Assembly (NCBI GenBank): GCA_003427395.1
Contig: BFEA01000299.1
Span: 1,605,728 to 1,642,687 of the forward strand
Source of the DNA: Chara braunii
Taxonomy: Eukaryota; Streptophyta; Charophyceae; Charales; Characeae
DNA length: 36,960 bases
Direction of reading: 5' to 3'
The notes beneath the pieces were generated by a model. The model worked only from the letters and a program-made list of their open reading frames with translations. It was not told the DNA's origin and searched no databases. Positions 9,926 to 19,301 of this stretch are shown piece after piece; positions within the stretch are counted from its first letter, which is position 1, and each line of letters starts with the position of its first letter. Position numbers and translations under genes: made by a program.

Positions 9926-10432
9926 GGGGCTTGCCACACCACTCCTGAAAAAGTGAAATGTTTCAAGAGCTATCAGGTTTTTTCAAGGGCCATCCTGCTG
10001 GACAAAGGATACAAAAGGGCAGTAGTAGGGCTTTGTTTTCTTTTGAGTGGCGTCAGCATAGTCAGCATAACGGCCTGGCAACTCTTGAAAATCAAGAGTC
10101 CGTCAACGGGTCGCCCAAAAGGCCTTGCTCCGCTACTACTCAAATGTGCAGAATGAGAATGAATCTTCCTCTAGAACATGGGAAGACACACCGCTATAAT
10201 TTTTGTTTTTTCTGCATGTCACAGCATATGGTGAGCAGTGGAGCAAGGCCCGAGGATCCTTGAAAACCCACAAGTTGCAGACTGGAGTTTCAGGCCTTTC
10301 AAGAACTGCTCTTGAAAGGGTTTCAAGAGCAACTCTAACACGCTCATGAAAGCCCCAACTTTCAAGAGGCTGTGTGGGGACTCAAAAACTCCTGAAAAAG
10401 AGTTTTCAAGAGTCAAGTGGTGAGGCCCTTTC
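9926..10432. mobile_element. possible small non-autonomous foldback element
   Basis: The ends are imperfect inverted repeats. The left begins GGGGCTTGCCACACCACT and the right, read on the other strand, begins GGGCCTCACCACTTGAC, both followed by TTGAAAA or CTGAAAAAG motifs. TTTCAAGAG and CTCTTGAAA recur many times in both orientations at 9958-10100 and 10295-10410. A central part (about 10130-10190) resembles 19060-19125, including AAATGTGCAGAATGAGA and CTAGAACATGG, so it is a dispersed repeat. No clear target-site duplication or coding capacity; the ends are approximate. Confidence 0.35.
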
Positions 10433-10527
10433 GAGGTTTTCGACGGTCTGACAGCTATAGATGTACACCACAGAACTTTGTACAGTGTTGAGTAGTGTAG
10501 CGAGTCCCTATCAAGGCACAAAAAAAA

Positions 10528-10836
10528 GTTGGCGGACCCACCAGGTGTGGTGCTCTGCCTGGGATACAGATAGAGATAGAGAATGAGAGTGGAGCAAGAT
10601 GGCACAACGCAGCTCCCACGCGAGACTCCAACGCACGTACTCCAAACGGTGTGAATGCAGAATGATCCGAAATACAGACTATGGCTGGGGTATACCCCAG
10701 CGGACTGACTGGACTGACCCGGACTGGCTGGTACTGACACAGGTACCGGCCTGGACTGGACTACCACGAATACAACACAGGCATGTGAGAACAGGCCAAG
10801 GGGCTGGTCTCACAAGCCAACCAGAGGTCCGCTACA
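10528..10836 (-). repeat. LTR (3' LTR of a minus-oriented element)
   Basis: Read on the minus strand it starts TGTAGCGGACC at 10836 and ends in GGTCCGCC near 10530. It is collinear with the LTR at 18180-18493 and with 8290-8591. It adjoins matching 3' UTR sequence at 10837-11903, which marks it as a 3' LTR. It holds the perfect 16-bp palindrome CTGGGGTATACCCCAG near 10685-10700 and the GGCTGGTAC hairpin near 10730-10756. Confidence 0.72.
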
Positions 10837-11903
10837 CGATCCTCGGCCTGTGATGGATCGCCTAGATATAAGCACGCTTCTGCCACGAAGCGGAACTCTA
10901 CCAAAGAAAAAGAAAACCCGAGTAGTCTAGGATGCGTAGTATTCACGTTTTCCTAAATTTTCCTGAAATTTTTCTGAATTTTTTATAAGCTCTTAGATGT
11001 TTCTTAGCGACATTTCAAATCAACTGTATAAATTCTATATGGAACGTTGGGCCAGGTTCCCAGCACATGTTGCTCCCCACGAATAGATTGGAGTTTTTGT
11101 CCCCCCCCCCCCCCCCCCCCCACCAAAAAAAAAAAAAAAAAAAAAAAAAAGGATGCGGAGCAAGCTCCATGCTGAGTCCACGCGATGCAACCTAGGATAG
11201 AAAATGTCACAAAAACAGCAATGTCACAGCTGACATCCTGAGTGAAAGCAGAAGCAACTAACTAGTATACATGTCCTATGTCACAGCTAACAGCCTAAGT
11301 GAAAGCAGAAGCAACTAACTAGTATACATGTCCTATGTCAGAGCTAACAGCCTAAGTGAAAGCAGAAGCAACTAACTAGTATACATGTCCTAGGAAAGCA
11401 GAAAGTAATGACAACCAAATCCTAGAATGTTGGAGGCAGTAGCTTCAATCTAGAAACAACTAGCTAGTTAGAGGCCTAAGAACAGCACAAGCAGAAACAA
11501 CTAAATCCTAGAAATGTTAGGGGCTGTAGCCTAAGTCTGAGAGCAACAAAGCAACAACAAGACAACCATATGTCATAGGAGAAGTGTGTCGCAAACCACA
11601 GGGGGGGATAGTCTTTGGGGTGGCGAATGCAGCCTAGGGGTCGATAAACTCCTAAGGGCATCCACACATAATGATAGGGAGACACATGTCATTAGGCTCA
11701 ATGAGGGTAGGGAACTGGGAGCGAACAGAACCGATGACCCTAACAGATAAACCATCAGGGCGAGTAATGCTGGACTAAAGGGGTGATCGCTATGGACGGT
11801 CGACCATGCAAGGGAATAAGGGAGCCTGGTTTACTGGGCGCACCTAGATGAAGCATGCAAGGCTGCCTAACTAGGGAGTGAAGGACGGCAGAGGATAGAA
11901 AAC
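10837..11903 (-). other. 3' UTR of the minus-oriented element
   Basis: Collinear on the minus strand with 7535-8289 of copy 1. Shared landmarks include the tract around GCATGGACTCAGCATGG next to the LTR side and the GTTAGGCAGCCTTGCATG region at the far end. It has been lengthened by a run of 21 C and 26 A (11101-11150) and by a 57-bp triplication. No coding frame. The match stops near 11903. Confidence 0.6.
11223..11393 (-). repeat. three tandem 57-bp units
   Basis: Units start at 11223, 11280 and 11337, each GTCACAGCT(A/G)ACA... ending in ATACATGTCCTA. They differ at only a few positions, so the expansion is young compared with the element. The corresponding part of copy 1 (about 8030-8140) has a different, shorter duplication. 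Confidence 0.85.
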
Positions 11904-12319
11904 GATGCTGCTGTCAAGGTTTGAACCGACCCAGCTGCTGGCCATGCGTGTGGGTAGCTGCTGCCATAACACATTGGCCACAGTGTGTGTATGGCTGTGT
12001 ACTGTGGCACACTGGTGTTGAAGAAGTGTTGTGCCAACTATTTTCGCCCCCGCCCCGCGTGGCTGCTACCGCCTGCGCACGTGGTCCTCTGCAGTGCCAC
12101 ATGGCAGATTGCTGTGGAGCTGAAGACCCCCCTGATCAGGGGGCTGCTCTACACTGGTGAGGGTCTGCTTACACAACATACCCTAGATCTGCAGTACCGC
12201 TGCTAGGGGTAAATCAAGATCTTAGCCCCCTCTCTCATCCAACTGGCTTGCTGCAGGAAGGCCAAGACCCTCCTGGTCTTGGTATACCTTATGCCCTTGG
12301 AGACATTAAGGGCCAGGTA
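11904..12319. other. non-coding stretch with GC-rich hairpins
   Basis: No gene seen. A perfect 16-bp palindrome, CCCCCTGATCAGGGGG, is at 12128-12143. An 8-bp stem with a 5-base loop, CCAAGACC ctcct GGTCTTGG, is at 12262-12282. It separates the minus-oriented 3' UTR from the pyrimidine tract. Confidence 0.4.
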
Positions 12320-12800
12320 TTACCTCCGTCTTCCCTTTCCTTACTATTCCACTTTCTCTACCTTTTCTCTCTCCTCTTACTCAACCCCTCAACTCCTTTC
12401 TCTTCTACCTCATTCACTTCCCTCGAATCACTCTCACTACTCATAGCCCTCTCCCCACCTTTCTCAACTTTCTCCTTCTCTCCTTCTTATTTCACTCCTT
12501 AACCCCTTCTCTTTCCCCCACCTTCCACTGCCTCTTTTCCCTCCTTTTTTTACCTTTCCTACCCCACCTTTCCTCCCACCACTCACTATTTTACTTTATT
12601 TCATTCATTTATTTTCTTTTATCTCCTCCTCCTTTCTCTTTGCTTCTTGATCCCTCTCTACCTTTCTCATCCCTCCTCTCCCCCAACTACAACCCCATCA
12701 TCCCCCCACCTTCGACTTCCATCCTTTTCTCTCTCTCACCTATTTCTCTCTTTCTCCTTCACTTTTTCATCCCCCCCCGCCCAACTTCGAAATTTTTCTG
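12320..12800. repeat. pyrimidine-rich low-complexity tract
   Basis: About 480 bases that are nearly all C and T on the + strand, with few purines. Open frames across it are Ser/Leu/Phe/Pro compositional artefacts. It may be part of the leader of copy 2, but copy 1 upstream of its leader is outside the window, so this cannot be tested here. Confidence 0.6.
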
Positions 12801-12827
12801 TTTTTCTTCTTTTTATCTTTCTCTTGA

Positions 12828-13175
12828 TTTATATATATATATTTTTTCAAAAGTTCTAATTATCTTATTCCCCACCTTCTTTTCTCATTTTTTATTTTAT
12901 TTTATTTTATTTTTATTTACTTTGAAAATTCGAATTTCTTTACGGCACCCTTAAATTCGATTAGGAGTTGGTCATTCTTGCTTTCGACACACATTCTTTC
13001 TCTTGATTTATATTTTATTTTTTTTTCAAAAATTCGAATTATCTTATTCCCCACCTTCTTTTCTTATTTTTAAATTTATTTTATTCTATTTTATTTTATT
13101 TTGAAAATTCAAATTTATTTATGGCACCCTTAAATTCGATTAGGAGTTGGTCATTCTTGTTTTCGACACACATTT
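12828..13175 (+). repeat. two tandem units of about 170-180 bp
   Basis: Unit 1 at 12828-13006 and unit 2 at 13007-13175 both start TTTCTCTTGATTTATA, pass through CTTATTCCCCACCTTC and ATTCGATTAGGAGTTGG, and end TTTCGACACACATT. The window's first bases (CACACGTTTTGACC) match the end of such a unit, so copy 1 probably also has this repeat just upstream. Confidence 0.8.
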
Positions 13176-13176
13176 T

Positions 13177-13657
13177 GACCCCGCGGGGGTAATGAAGTGC
13201 TGCCAGAATTTTATCATTTTACTTAGTCTTTCTTCTTGACGGCACACTTCGACCCTATTGGGGTAACGAAATGCTGCCGAAATTTTAAAAAAATCCAACA
13301 CTTAATTTCTCTTCACCTCCTCCTTTATTTATTTATTTATGATTTATTTACTTATTTTTTTAATTTTTTAATTTGTAGCATTTTGAAACTTAGTTTGCTT
13401 ATTTTGGTCTCTCCTCTCTCTTGGCATATTCTTGACCCATGGGGGGTAGGGAAATGGTGCCGAAAATTCCAAAAAAATAAATATTGTTTCGCTCTTCATA
13501 TTTTGTTTCCTTATTTCTTTAATTATTTTTATTATTTATTTATTTATTTTTATTTTTCTCTCGAAATTTCACTGTTTATTTATTTTTCCTTCCGCCTCCC
13601 CCCCCCACTTGCTATTTTATTTTCTTGATTAGGTCCCCGGTACCCTACCCTAACCAC
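13177..13657 (+). repeat. copy 2 leader repeat block
   Basis: Counterpart of 11-500. GACC(C) units start at 13177, 13251 and 13434 with cores CCCCGCGGGG, CCCTATTGGGG and CCCATGGGGGG. Spacing is similar to copy 1 (73 and 208 bases there, 74 and 183 here). The block ends TACCCTACCCTAACCAC, exactly as in copy 1, where the inserted element begins. Confidence 0.7.
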
Positions 13658-13661
13658 TTAA

Positions 13662-14509
13662 ACCACCAGTACACCCACACCTAAAATCCAAAACCTACCT
13701 GCCCACTTCGCGCCACTATTTTCCGAGCCTTCTGCGTGAGGGTACCTGCAGTGGGAATTTGGGAAGTGGTATTGGTGTCGTCGGTCTACCTGAACCGGAA
13801 AAATAAAAGAAAAGAAAAGAAAGGAACAAGCATGCCAGAGAGCAATGATGTCGTGAAAGGACAGCATGAAGGCCATACGTAAATGATCATTTTCCTGAAT
13901 GCGTCTGACCACTATTACATGGAGAGGGAAACGTTGTTGTTTATCTTTTTTTTCTCATTTTGTTTTTTTTCTTTTTGGCCCTGCCAGCAGGGCAACGATA
14001 TTCCTCTTGCTCAAAACGCCCTAGCTGAGGGCATACTCACATTAGTGACGTTGAAATGCATCCAACCACTTTCACGGTTGAAGCATTGTTGGTTTTTTTT
14101 TTTTTTTTTTTTTGAGAGTCCGACAACCTTGCTCCCCGTGTTCTACGTTCGGTTGAAGTGCCCTCAATGAGGGCAAACTCGCACGAGTACTCCAAAAAAT
14201 GTATCCAACTGCAATCACGGCCAAATTTTTTTTTCTTTTTTTCTTTTTTTTAGAGTCCGACAGTCCTGTTCCCCAGGTTCTACGTTCTGCTGAAGTGCCT
14301 TCACTAAGGGCAAACTCGCACGAGTACTCCAGAAAGTGTATCCAACTACAATCACGGCCAAAGCTTGTTTTGTTTTTGGGACATACAAATTTTAGATTGG
14401 CTCAAAAATTTGAAATCCTTCTGACACTCCGACCCTGCCCCGAGCCCGCCTTTTACTTCTTGTGGCGACAAGTTATTTTGCTGCAAGGCCGAGGCCGTGT
14501 ACTGGTGGT
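13662..14509. mobile_element. 848-bp TIR element with TTAA target duplication
   Basis: Perfect 13-bp terminal inverted repeats, ACCACCAGTACAC at 13662-13674 and its complement at 14497-14509, are flanked by TTAA at 13658-13661 and 14510-14513. Copy 1 preserves the empty site: its leader runs from CCACTCAAACTCC without interruption at about 509-521. TTAA duplications are typical of piggyBac-type elements, but the termini do not match any I can name, and PIF/Harbinger (three-base TTA or TAA) is an alternative. There is no transposase, so it is a non-autonomous element. Inside are about 130-bp repeats with poly-T runs. Confidence 0.75.
14026..14362. repeat. internal repeats of the TIR element
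   Basis: Two good copies (about 14115-14226 and 14251-14361) share GAGTCCGACA, TTCTACGTTC, GGGCAAACTCGCACGAGT and ATCACGGCCAAA. A third, more diverged copy starts at 14026 (TGAGGGCATACTCACA, then ATGCATCCAACCACTTTCACGG). Poly-T or T-rich tracts follow the units near 14093, 14227 and 14240. Confidence 0.65.
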
Positions 14510-14519
14510 TTAAACTCCG

Positions 14520-14554
14520 ATTAGGGTTTTCTTAGGGTTTTTCTAGGGCTTAGG
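14520..14554 (+). repeat. TTTAGGG-like heptads, copy 2 leader
   Basis: ATTAGGGTTTTCTTAGGG and further TTAGGG or TTCTAGGG units. Homologous to 523-558. Confidence 0.5.
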
Positions 14555-14741
14555 GTTCTCCTAACCCCCCTACTTCCCTTTTCCATTTGGGCACCTTGGA
14601 CCCGAGCCACCCTTCCCCCTTTGTGGACCCCCACGCTCGACTCTCTAGCACCGCTGTCGCTTTCTACCACAGACCCCCCTTTACGCCCTCCGCTCACTCG
14701 GACCTCCTTTGGCCCCCTCCAGTCCAACTCGTCACCTCCCC

Positions 14742-16027
14742 ATGGCCGACGACGTGTCAGAAGCTGCCGACGCGGCGACAACCTCGGCACCAGGCTCCAT
14801 ACCTGTGCCGGCGGACCAGGGCCATCAGCCCCAGGGGGATCTGCACACCCTCCTCACCTCCCTCCTTGCGCTCTTAGAGGCGCAGGTGGCGACTCTTGCT
14901 GCTGGCCTTTGGCAACTCCAAGACGCTGGTCGTCCTTCCTCTCCCCACTCAATCTCTTCCCCTTGCTCCCAGTCCACGTCCCCCGTCCTCCGACATGGTG
15001 GCCACGGCGGAGCTTCCTCCTCCGCTGCCCCCGCCCCGACCATCCTGGTGAGCGTCCACGCTCCTAGCGCGACGGCCGCCGTGGGCCAAACCTTCCCTCA
15101 CTCTACTAGCGCACCCGCCCATATTCTGGTCACTACGGCCATGGAACCACAACCCGCTGCCGTGTTCTCAGCTTTTCCGGGTGCCCCTCTTTTCCCTCCC
15201 CTTCACACGACCGCCGTGCCGCTCGTGCGTCTACTTCCCCCACTCCTCCTACTCCTACTCCCTGCTCGATCTATGTGCGCCGTCTTGAGACCGAGCTTGA
15301 CCAAATCTGGGCCGGCCTCGCCCTCTTACACCTTCAACCAACCCTACCATCACAGGTGGCCACGCCTTTGGGCGCACCCCCTTCTTCCTCTACTCTTCCA
15401 TCCATGCAGGCTTATGAGGCCGCTAGGGCCCATCAGCGGTTGCGGGCCTGTCTTCAACCCACTTCCTCCTCCGAGCGTCAGCGTACTGGTTACACTCCCT
15501 CCTCCTCTCACGACACTTTCCAACGCCGTTTTCCTTTCCATGGTCGTTTTCACCATTCCGCGCAGCAGGTCCGCCACTTCTCACGCTGCTTCAGCGCGCT
15601 CAAGCATGGTGAGCAAGACGTTGTTGCCTCGCTGCCGCCTGAGGGTAACCACAACGATAACCTCGACCTCTGAGAGGTCGTCCACTATGACCCAAAGGAC
15701 TCTACTCTCCCTATAGTCGAGCGCCTCCAACTCGCCCTCTCCACCCTCTCCTTGGCACGCAGCCACTCTGGTCACGCTGGCGCATCGCCCCCCGAGGTCC
15801 CTCAGCAGGACCTCCCTTAAGGCTTTGTCCCTCCTCACGGTGTCCTTTCCGCTTAGGAGCGCGCAACCATTTTGGGCTGGCGTGGGTATTCGCGGTGTCG
15901 GCAGGACGGTCATACCTCCTCGCGGTACCCTTACACCGCCGCCCTCGACCGCCACTACGCCGAGCTCTCTCGCTAGCGTCGTGCTCAGTCCCCCCCTGGT
16001 GCCTCACATCCCCACGGCGCCTCCTAG
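14742..16027 (+). pseudogene. gag: gag, chromovirus copy 2, internally deleted
   Basis: ATG 14742 (CCATGG context) corresponds to ATG 750 of copy 1. The N-terminal part (ADDVSEAADAATTSAPG and the QGDLHTLL segment) aligns well. At 15406-15409 the sequence jumps from the residue pair Met-Gln to AYEAAR. This removes what in copy 1 is 717 bases (239 codons, in frame), including the capsid-like core. GCAG occurs at both edges of the missing piece in copy 1. A frame change lies near 15200-15275. Later in-frame stops include TGA near 15672 and TAG or TAA near 15820, 15854 and 15974. The zinc knuckle region reads GYSRCRQDGHTSSRY, so it has lost the last Cys as well as the first. The terminal TAG is at 16025. 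Confidence 0.72.
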
Positions 16028-16029
16028 CC

Positions 16030-17896
16030 ATGGTGCAATGTACACCTGCGCCCTCCTCAGTAGTTGGCTTCCCGACATCTCCGTCGTGGTTTGCCCCTCT
16101 CGCTACTGGAGTTGAGGTATTGCAGGACTCGACAGAGTGTACTCAGCCCTCTGTCGTAGTACCGTCTGCGTCTCCGCACACCACCATCTCCCCTCCTACC
16201 TCTCAGCGACTACCGACGCGTCAAGCCATTCGCTCAGCCCGTTGAAGTGAGAAGCTTGCGACTCGCGAGGACGTTGTGTCCTCCCTTCTGGACTTGAGCA
16301 TGCTCCAGGCTCATCAAGAGCAACTCACCCTCCATGTCGCTGCACTACGTCGCCTTCTCGCCATCCTCTTTGAGCCTGATTGCACCCTCCGATCATTCCA
16401 GTATGACTGGGGACCTCCAGGAGGGTGTACTCAGCGCTATGGGATTCTGGTTCTCAGGGCGACTTTATTTACCCACGCGTGGTGAAAGAAGCCCGCTTAC
16501 CCACGATAGGGTCTCCGACTCCTATCTCCGTCACCCTAGGAGATGACAAGACCCAACGCTTCTTCGATCAGACGGTCACCGACCTCCCTTTCGTCCTCAC
16601 TCTCGAGGCGACCGATCGTCCCCTGACGTCTCGTCGCGACCGCTCCTCTGCACATTTCGATGTGATGAAGACGAGGTACGACTTCATTCTCCGTACGCCG
16701 TGATGTTGTCGGTTCCGAAGCACCGAGGCCGATTGGGCGACCATCACTCTCGTTCTCAGAACGAAGTGTGGACAAACGTATCACGTACCTTTTATAGGTA
16801 CCACTGCGACACCACGCCTCGATCCTCCTCCCCCGGAGCTTTCCCTGCCCACACCATCTCCTACCATCACCGTCCCCTCGCCTCGGCAGTTCGCCCACTT
16901 CATCCGAAAGGACAACGTCATTTTCTTTACGGTGAACGTTACCGATCTCTCGCATTATGATCCAATTTGTCCAGACGCCGAGCTCAGCTCTCTGGAGCCA
17001 CATCCTCCTTCTATCTCCATGACTATCATCTCTACTTCCCTCCCTCCGCCGTCCGTCGAGGCCAGTCCGCCTTCGCTCGTTGCCGCTGACGCTGAGGAAC
17101 TCGCACGCTATACGACCGACCCGGAGCCTGCAGTTCGTGACCTCATTCGAGAGTAGCACGACGTTTTCCCATCATTGTTCTCGTACGCCAGCATCCCACT
17201 GATGCGCGACGTCGAGCACTCCATCCAGCTTGTGCCCGATTATTGTGTTCACCACCAAACACCCTACCGAGTCTCGATTCCCGAGGCCACTGAACTCAAG
17301 CGTCAGCTTGAGGAGTTCCTGAGACTGGGTTTCATTAAGCCCAGCAACTTCCCGTGGGGTACACGTCCTCTTTGCTCACGAAGCGGATGGAACTCTCCGT
17401 CTCTGCATCGACTATCACGGTCTTAATTGCTACACGGTTAAGAACAACTACCCCATGCCTCGTTCTGACGAGCTGTTCGACCGCCTAGCAGGCAAACCGC
17501 TTCTTTACGATGATTGATCTTCGTAGCGGTTACCATTAGATCCGCGTTGTTGCAGCAGACCAGCCGAAGACAACGTTCTAATCGCGCTTCGACCACTATG
17601 AGTTTACGGTGATGCCATTCGGCCTCACCAACACACCCGCTACCTTGCAGAGGGCAATAAACGACATCTTCAGGGACATCCTCAAGCAGTACGTTATCGT
17701 CTACCTCGACGATATCTTGATCTACAGTCGTACCCTTGAGGAGCATCTCAGACACCTCTGCGACGTCCTTGACTGCTTGCGCAGACATGGCTTCTACGCC
17801 AAGCTGAGCAAGTGTCACTTTGCCCAGCACAAAGTGAATTTCTTAGGACACTACGTGTCGGATCAGGGTCTCCACATGGGCGACGCAAAGATCACT
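16030..17896 (+). pseudogene. pol: pol, protease and partial reverse transcriptase, copy 2
   Basis: ATG 16030 begins MVQCTPAPSS two bases after the gag TAG, in CCATGG context. A spacer with LLDLSMLQAHQEQL follows. The frame changes near 16415, then protease WDSGSQGDFIYPRVV appears, with its Asp near 16443. A stop at 16701 follows. The frame then continues through the EADWATITLVLRTKCG region to a TAG near 17154. Reverse transcriptase begins about 17215 and keeps VIVYLDDILIYS near 17700-17730. Stops near 17538 and 17579 correspond to Gln and Arg codons in copy 1. The gene ends at 17896 by truncation. Confidence 0.8.
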
Positions 17897-18179
17897 TTTC
17901 CCAGATCTTTATAAATAATTCAGGAGCGGACGAGGCAGCAGGCAGCGTGGGCACGTGACGAGTGTATGTGTGTGTGCGGCGGCCACGTGTCGTGGCTTTA
18001 TTTCTCTTTTCTCGCCACGCGTCGATCCTTCGCTGCTCCACGTTCTGTCACCTTTTTCCCGCTGTTCTCCATTGGAAACGACCGAAAAACAGTAAAAAAA
18101 TCTTGTGTCGGGTTTTGTTGTATTTCCTGCTATGCGGTGTGGTGGGTGGGAGCGGGGAACGTTCCCGCTCCGATACCAG
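17897..18179 (-). other. 5' leader of a minus-oriented LTR element
   Basis: It lies downstream, in minus orientation, of the LTR at 18180-18493 and starts with the primer-binding site, so it is an untranslated leader. Right next to the primer-binding site is a palindrome-like GGGAACGTTCCC. No coding frame. It is cut at 17897 where copy 2 pol ends. Confidence 0.55.
18164..18178 (-). promoter_or_regulatory. primer-binding site, initiator tRNA-Met type
   Basis: The minus strand reads TGGTATCGGAGCGGG one base inside the LTR. The plant-type tRNA-iMet site is TGGTATCAGAGC; 11 of the first 12 bases agree. Its place beside the LTR end fixes the LTR at 18180-18493 as a 5' LTR on the minus strand. Confidence 0.72.
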
Positions 18180-18493
18180 TGTGGCGGACCCCTTAGGTGT
18201 GGTGCTCTGCCTGGGATACAGATGCAGATGGAGGATGAGAGTGGAGCAAGGTGGCACAACGCAGCTCCCACGCGAGAGTCCAACGCACGTACTCCAAACT
18301 GTGCGAATGTAGATTGATCCGAAATACAGACTCTGGTTGGGGTATACCCCAGCGGACTGACTAGACTGGATTGGACTGGACTAACTGGTACCGATAGAGG
18401 CACCGACTTGGACTGAACTACCCCGAATACAATACATGCCTGTGAGAACATGCCAAGGGGCTGGTCTCACAGGCCAAGCAGAGGTCCGCTACA
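18180..18493 (-). repeat. LTR (5' LTR of a minus-oriented element), 314 bp
   Basis: On the minus strand it starts TGTAGCGGACC at 18493 and ends GGTCCGCCACA at 18180, giving intact TG...CA ends with inverted repeats. It is the best-preserved LTR of the three. By eye it differs from 10528-10836 at roughly one base in ten. No clear 5-bp target duplication was found: flanks are ACCAG on the left and TCAGT on the right, and the left flank is element leader. Confidence 0.78.
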
Positions 18494-19299
18494 TCAGTGC
18501 ATACTCATCCGAGGACCAAAAGTCTCCAATCTAGGTAGGCCTATTTGGGATTTTAGGTCCTCATATGGTCACACAGGTGGACTTCATACAGAAAGAACGA
18601 AGTCGCAACCCAGACACTTCGCCCTCGGGGCAACTGCGTGTAGTCACACAGGTGAGGACCAAAAAAGTAGATGGACTTTTTTTTTTTTTTTTTTTAAGTT
18701 GCCTTCTCCTCGTTGGGGGACAGCCATATATTTTTCTCTCACCTGACATATTTTTAACTGGCGTTCTGCCATGTCATGGAACATATCTTTTCTTTCAGTA
18801 CCTACCTACCACTACCCCTAAGGGTATACAGGGGACCCCTGCAAACATAGCTTTCTACCTCTCTTTGGTGAAGGGAGGTTACCTCTCTCGGCGGAGAGAG
18901 GTAACGACATGTTTGCCCCTTTGCCATAGCCTTCAGGGTGCAGGGTTGGGGCCGCGTTTGCCAAAGGACTAAGAAGTAAATGGATTTATATTTATTTTTA
19001 TTTTTTCATGCCAAAATAACCCGTAGGCCTTCACTGCAACGTACATGGGTCACACTGCATTACTCTCCAAATGTGCAAAATGAGACTGAATCCACCGCTA
19101 GAACATGGAAAGATACATTGCCATCTCTCTTGTCTTTTAAGCATGTGGAGAGTAGTGCATCCAGACCCCATGTTTTGAAGTGAAGCAACACCCCGCCAGC
19201 TTCAGGGCACTCCTCCAGGGAAGTGAAGTCCCGCTTTGTGGATGATTTTTTGCAACTAGGTAACACTTGAAAAACTGCTGACAAAGGGGTCATCGATTG
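18494..19299. other. non-coding stretch with folded structures
   Basis: No gene. It holds two GTCACACAGGTG motifs (near 18573 and 18646) flanked by GGTCCTCA and TGAGGACC in opposite orientation, a T run (about 18678-18697), a cloverleaf-like hairpin group (18841-18916), and a segment at 19060-19125 shared with 10130-10190. Confidence 0.45.
18841..18916. repeat. two hairpins enclosed by an outer stem
   Basis: Outer stem GCAAACAT (18841-18848) pairs with ATGTTTGC (18909-18916). Inside, 18857-18865 pairs with 18871-18879 (one G-T wobble), and GTTACCTCTCTC (18878-18889) pairs perfectly with 18894-18905 around a GGCG loop. The two inner hairpins nearly abut, so a cloverleaf-like fold is possible. 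Confidence 0.6.
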
Positions 19300-19301
19300 A
19301 G

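Larger units (their letters stand above)
13176..17896 (+). mobile_element. Ty3/gypsy chromovirus copy 2, truncated in RT
   Basis: Collinear with 10 to about 4674 of copy 1: leader repeats, heptads, gag, protease, reverse transcriptase. It breaks in pol just after the residues HMGDAKIT, where copy 1 continues into the rest of RT. RNase H, integrase, chromodomain and 3' LTR are missing. A separate element (13662-14509) splits its leader. Minus-oriented leader and LTR sequence follows directly at 17897. Confidence 0.82.

Noticed and set aside
11223-11393. Three 57-bp units as a CRISPR array
   Set aside because: The units are contiguous with no spacers, and the context is a retroelement 3' UTR in a eukaryote.
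11915-11935. tRNA-like GGTTCAAACC word on the minus strand
   Set aside because: An isolated match to a T-loop word with no surrounding cloverleaf.
12248-12954. Frames in the pyrimidine-rich tract as membrane proteins
   Set aside because: The hydrophobic look comes from CT-rich codons for Leu, Ser and Phe; it is low-complexity leader DNA.
18180-18493. Solo LTR made by LTR-LTR recombination
   Set aside because: A primer-binding site and leader continue on its inner side (17897-18179) and no matching target duplication is seen, so it is a 5' LTR with attached leader.
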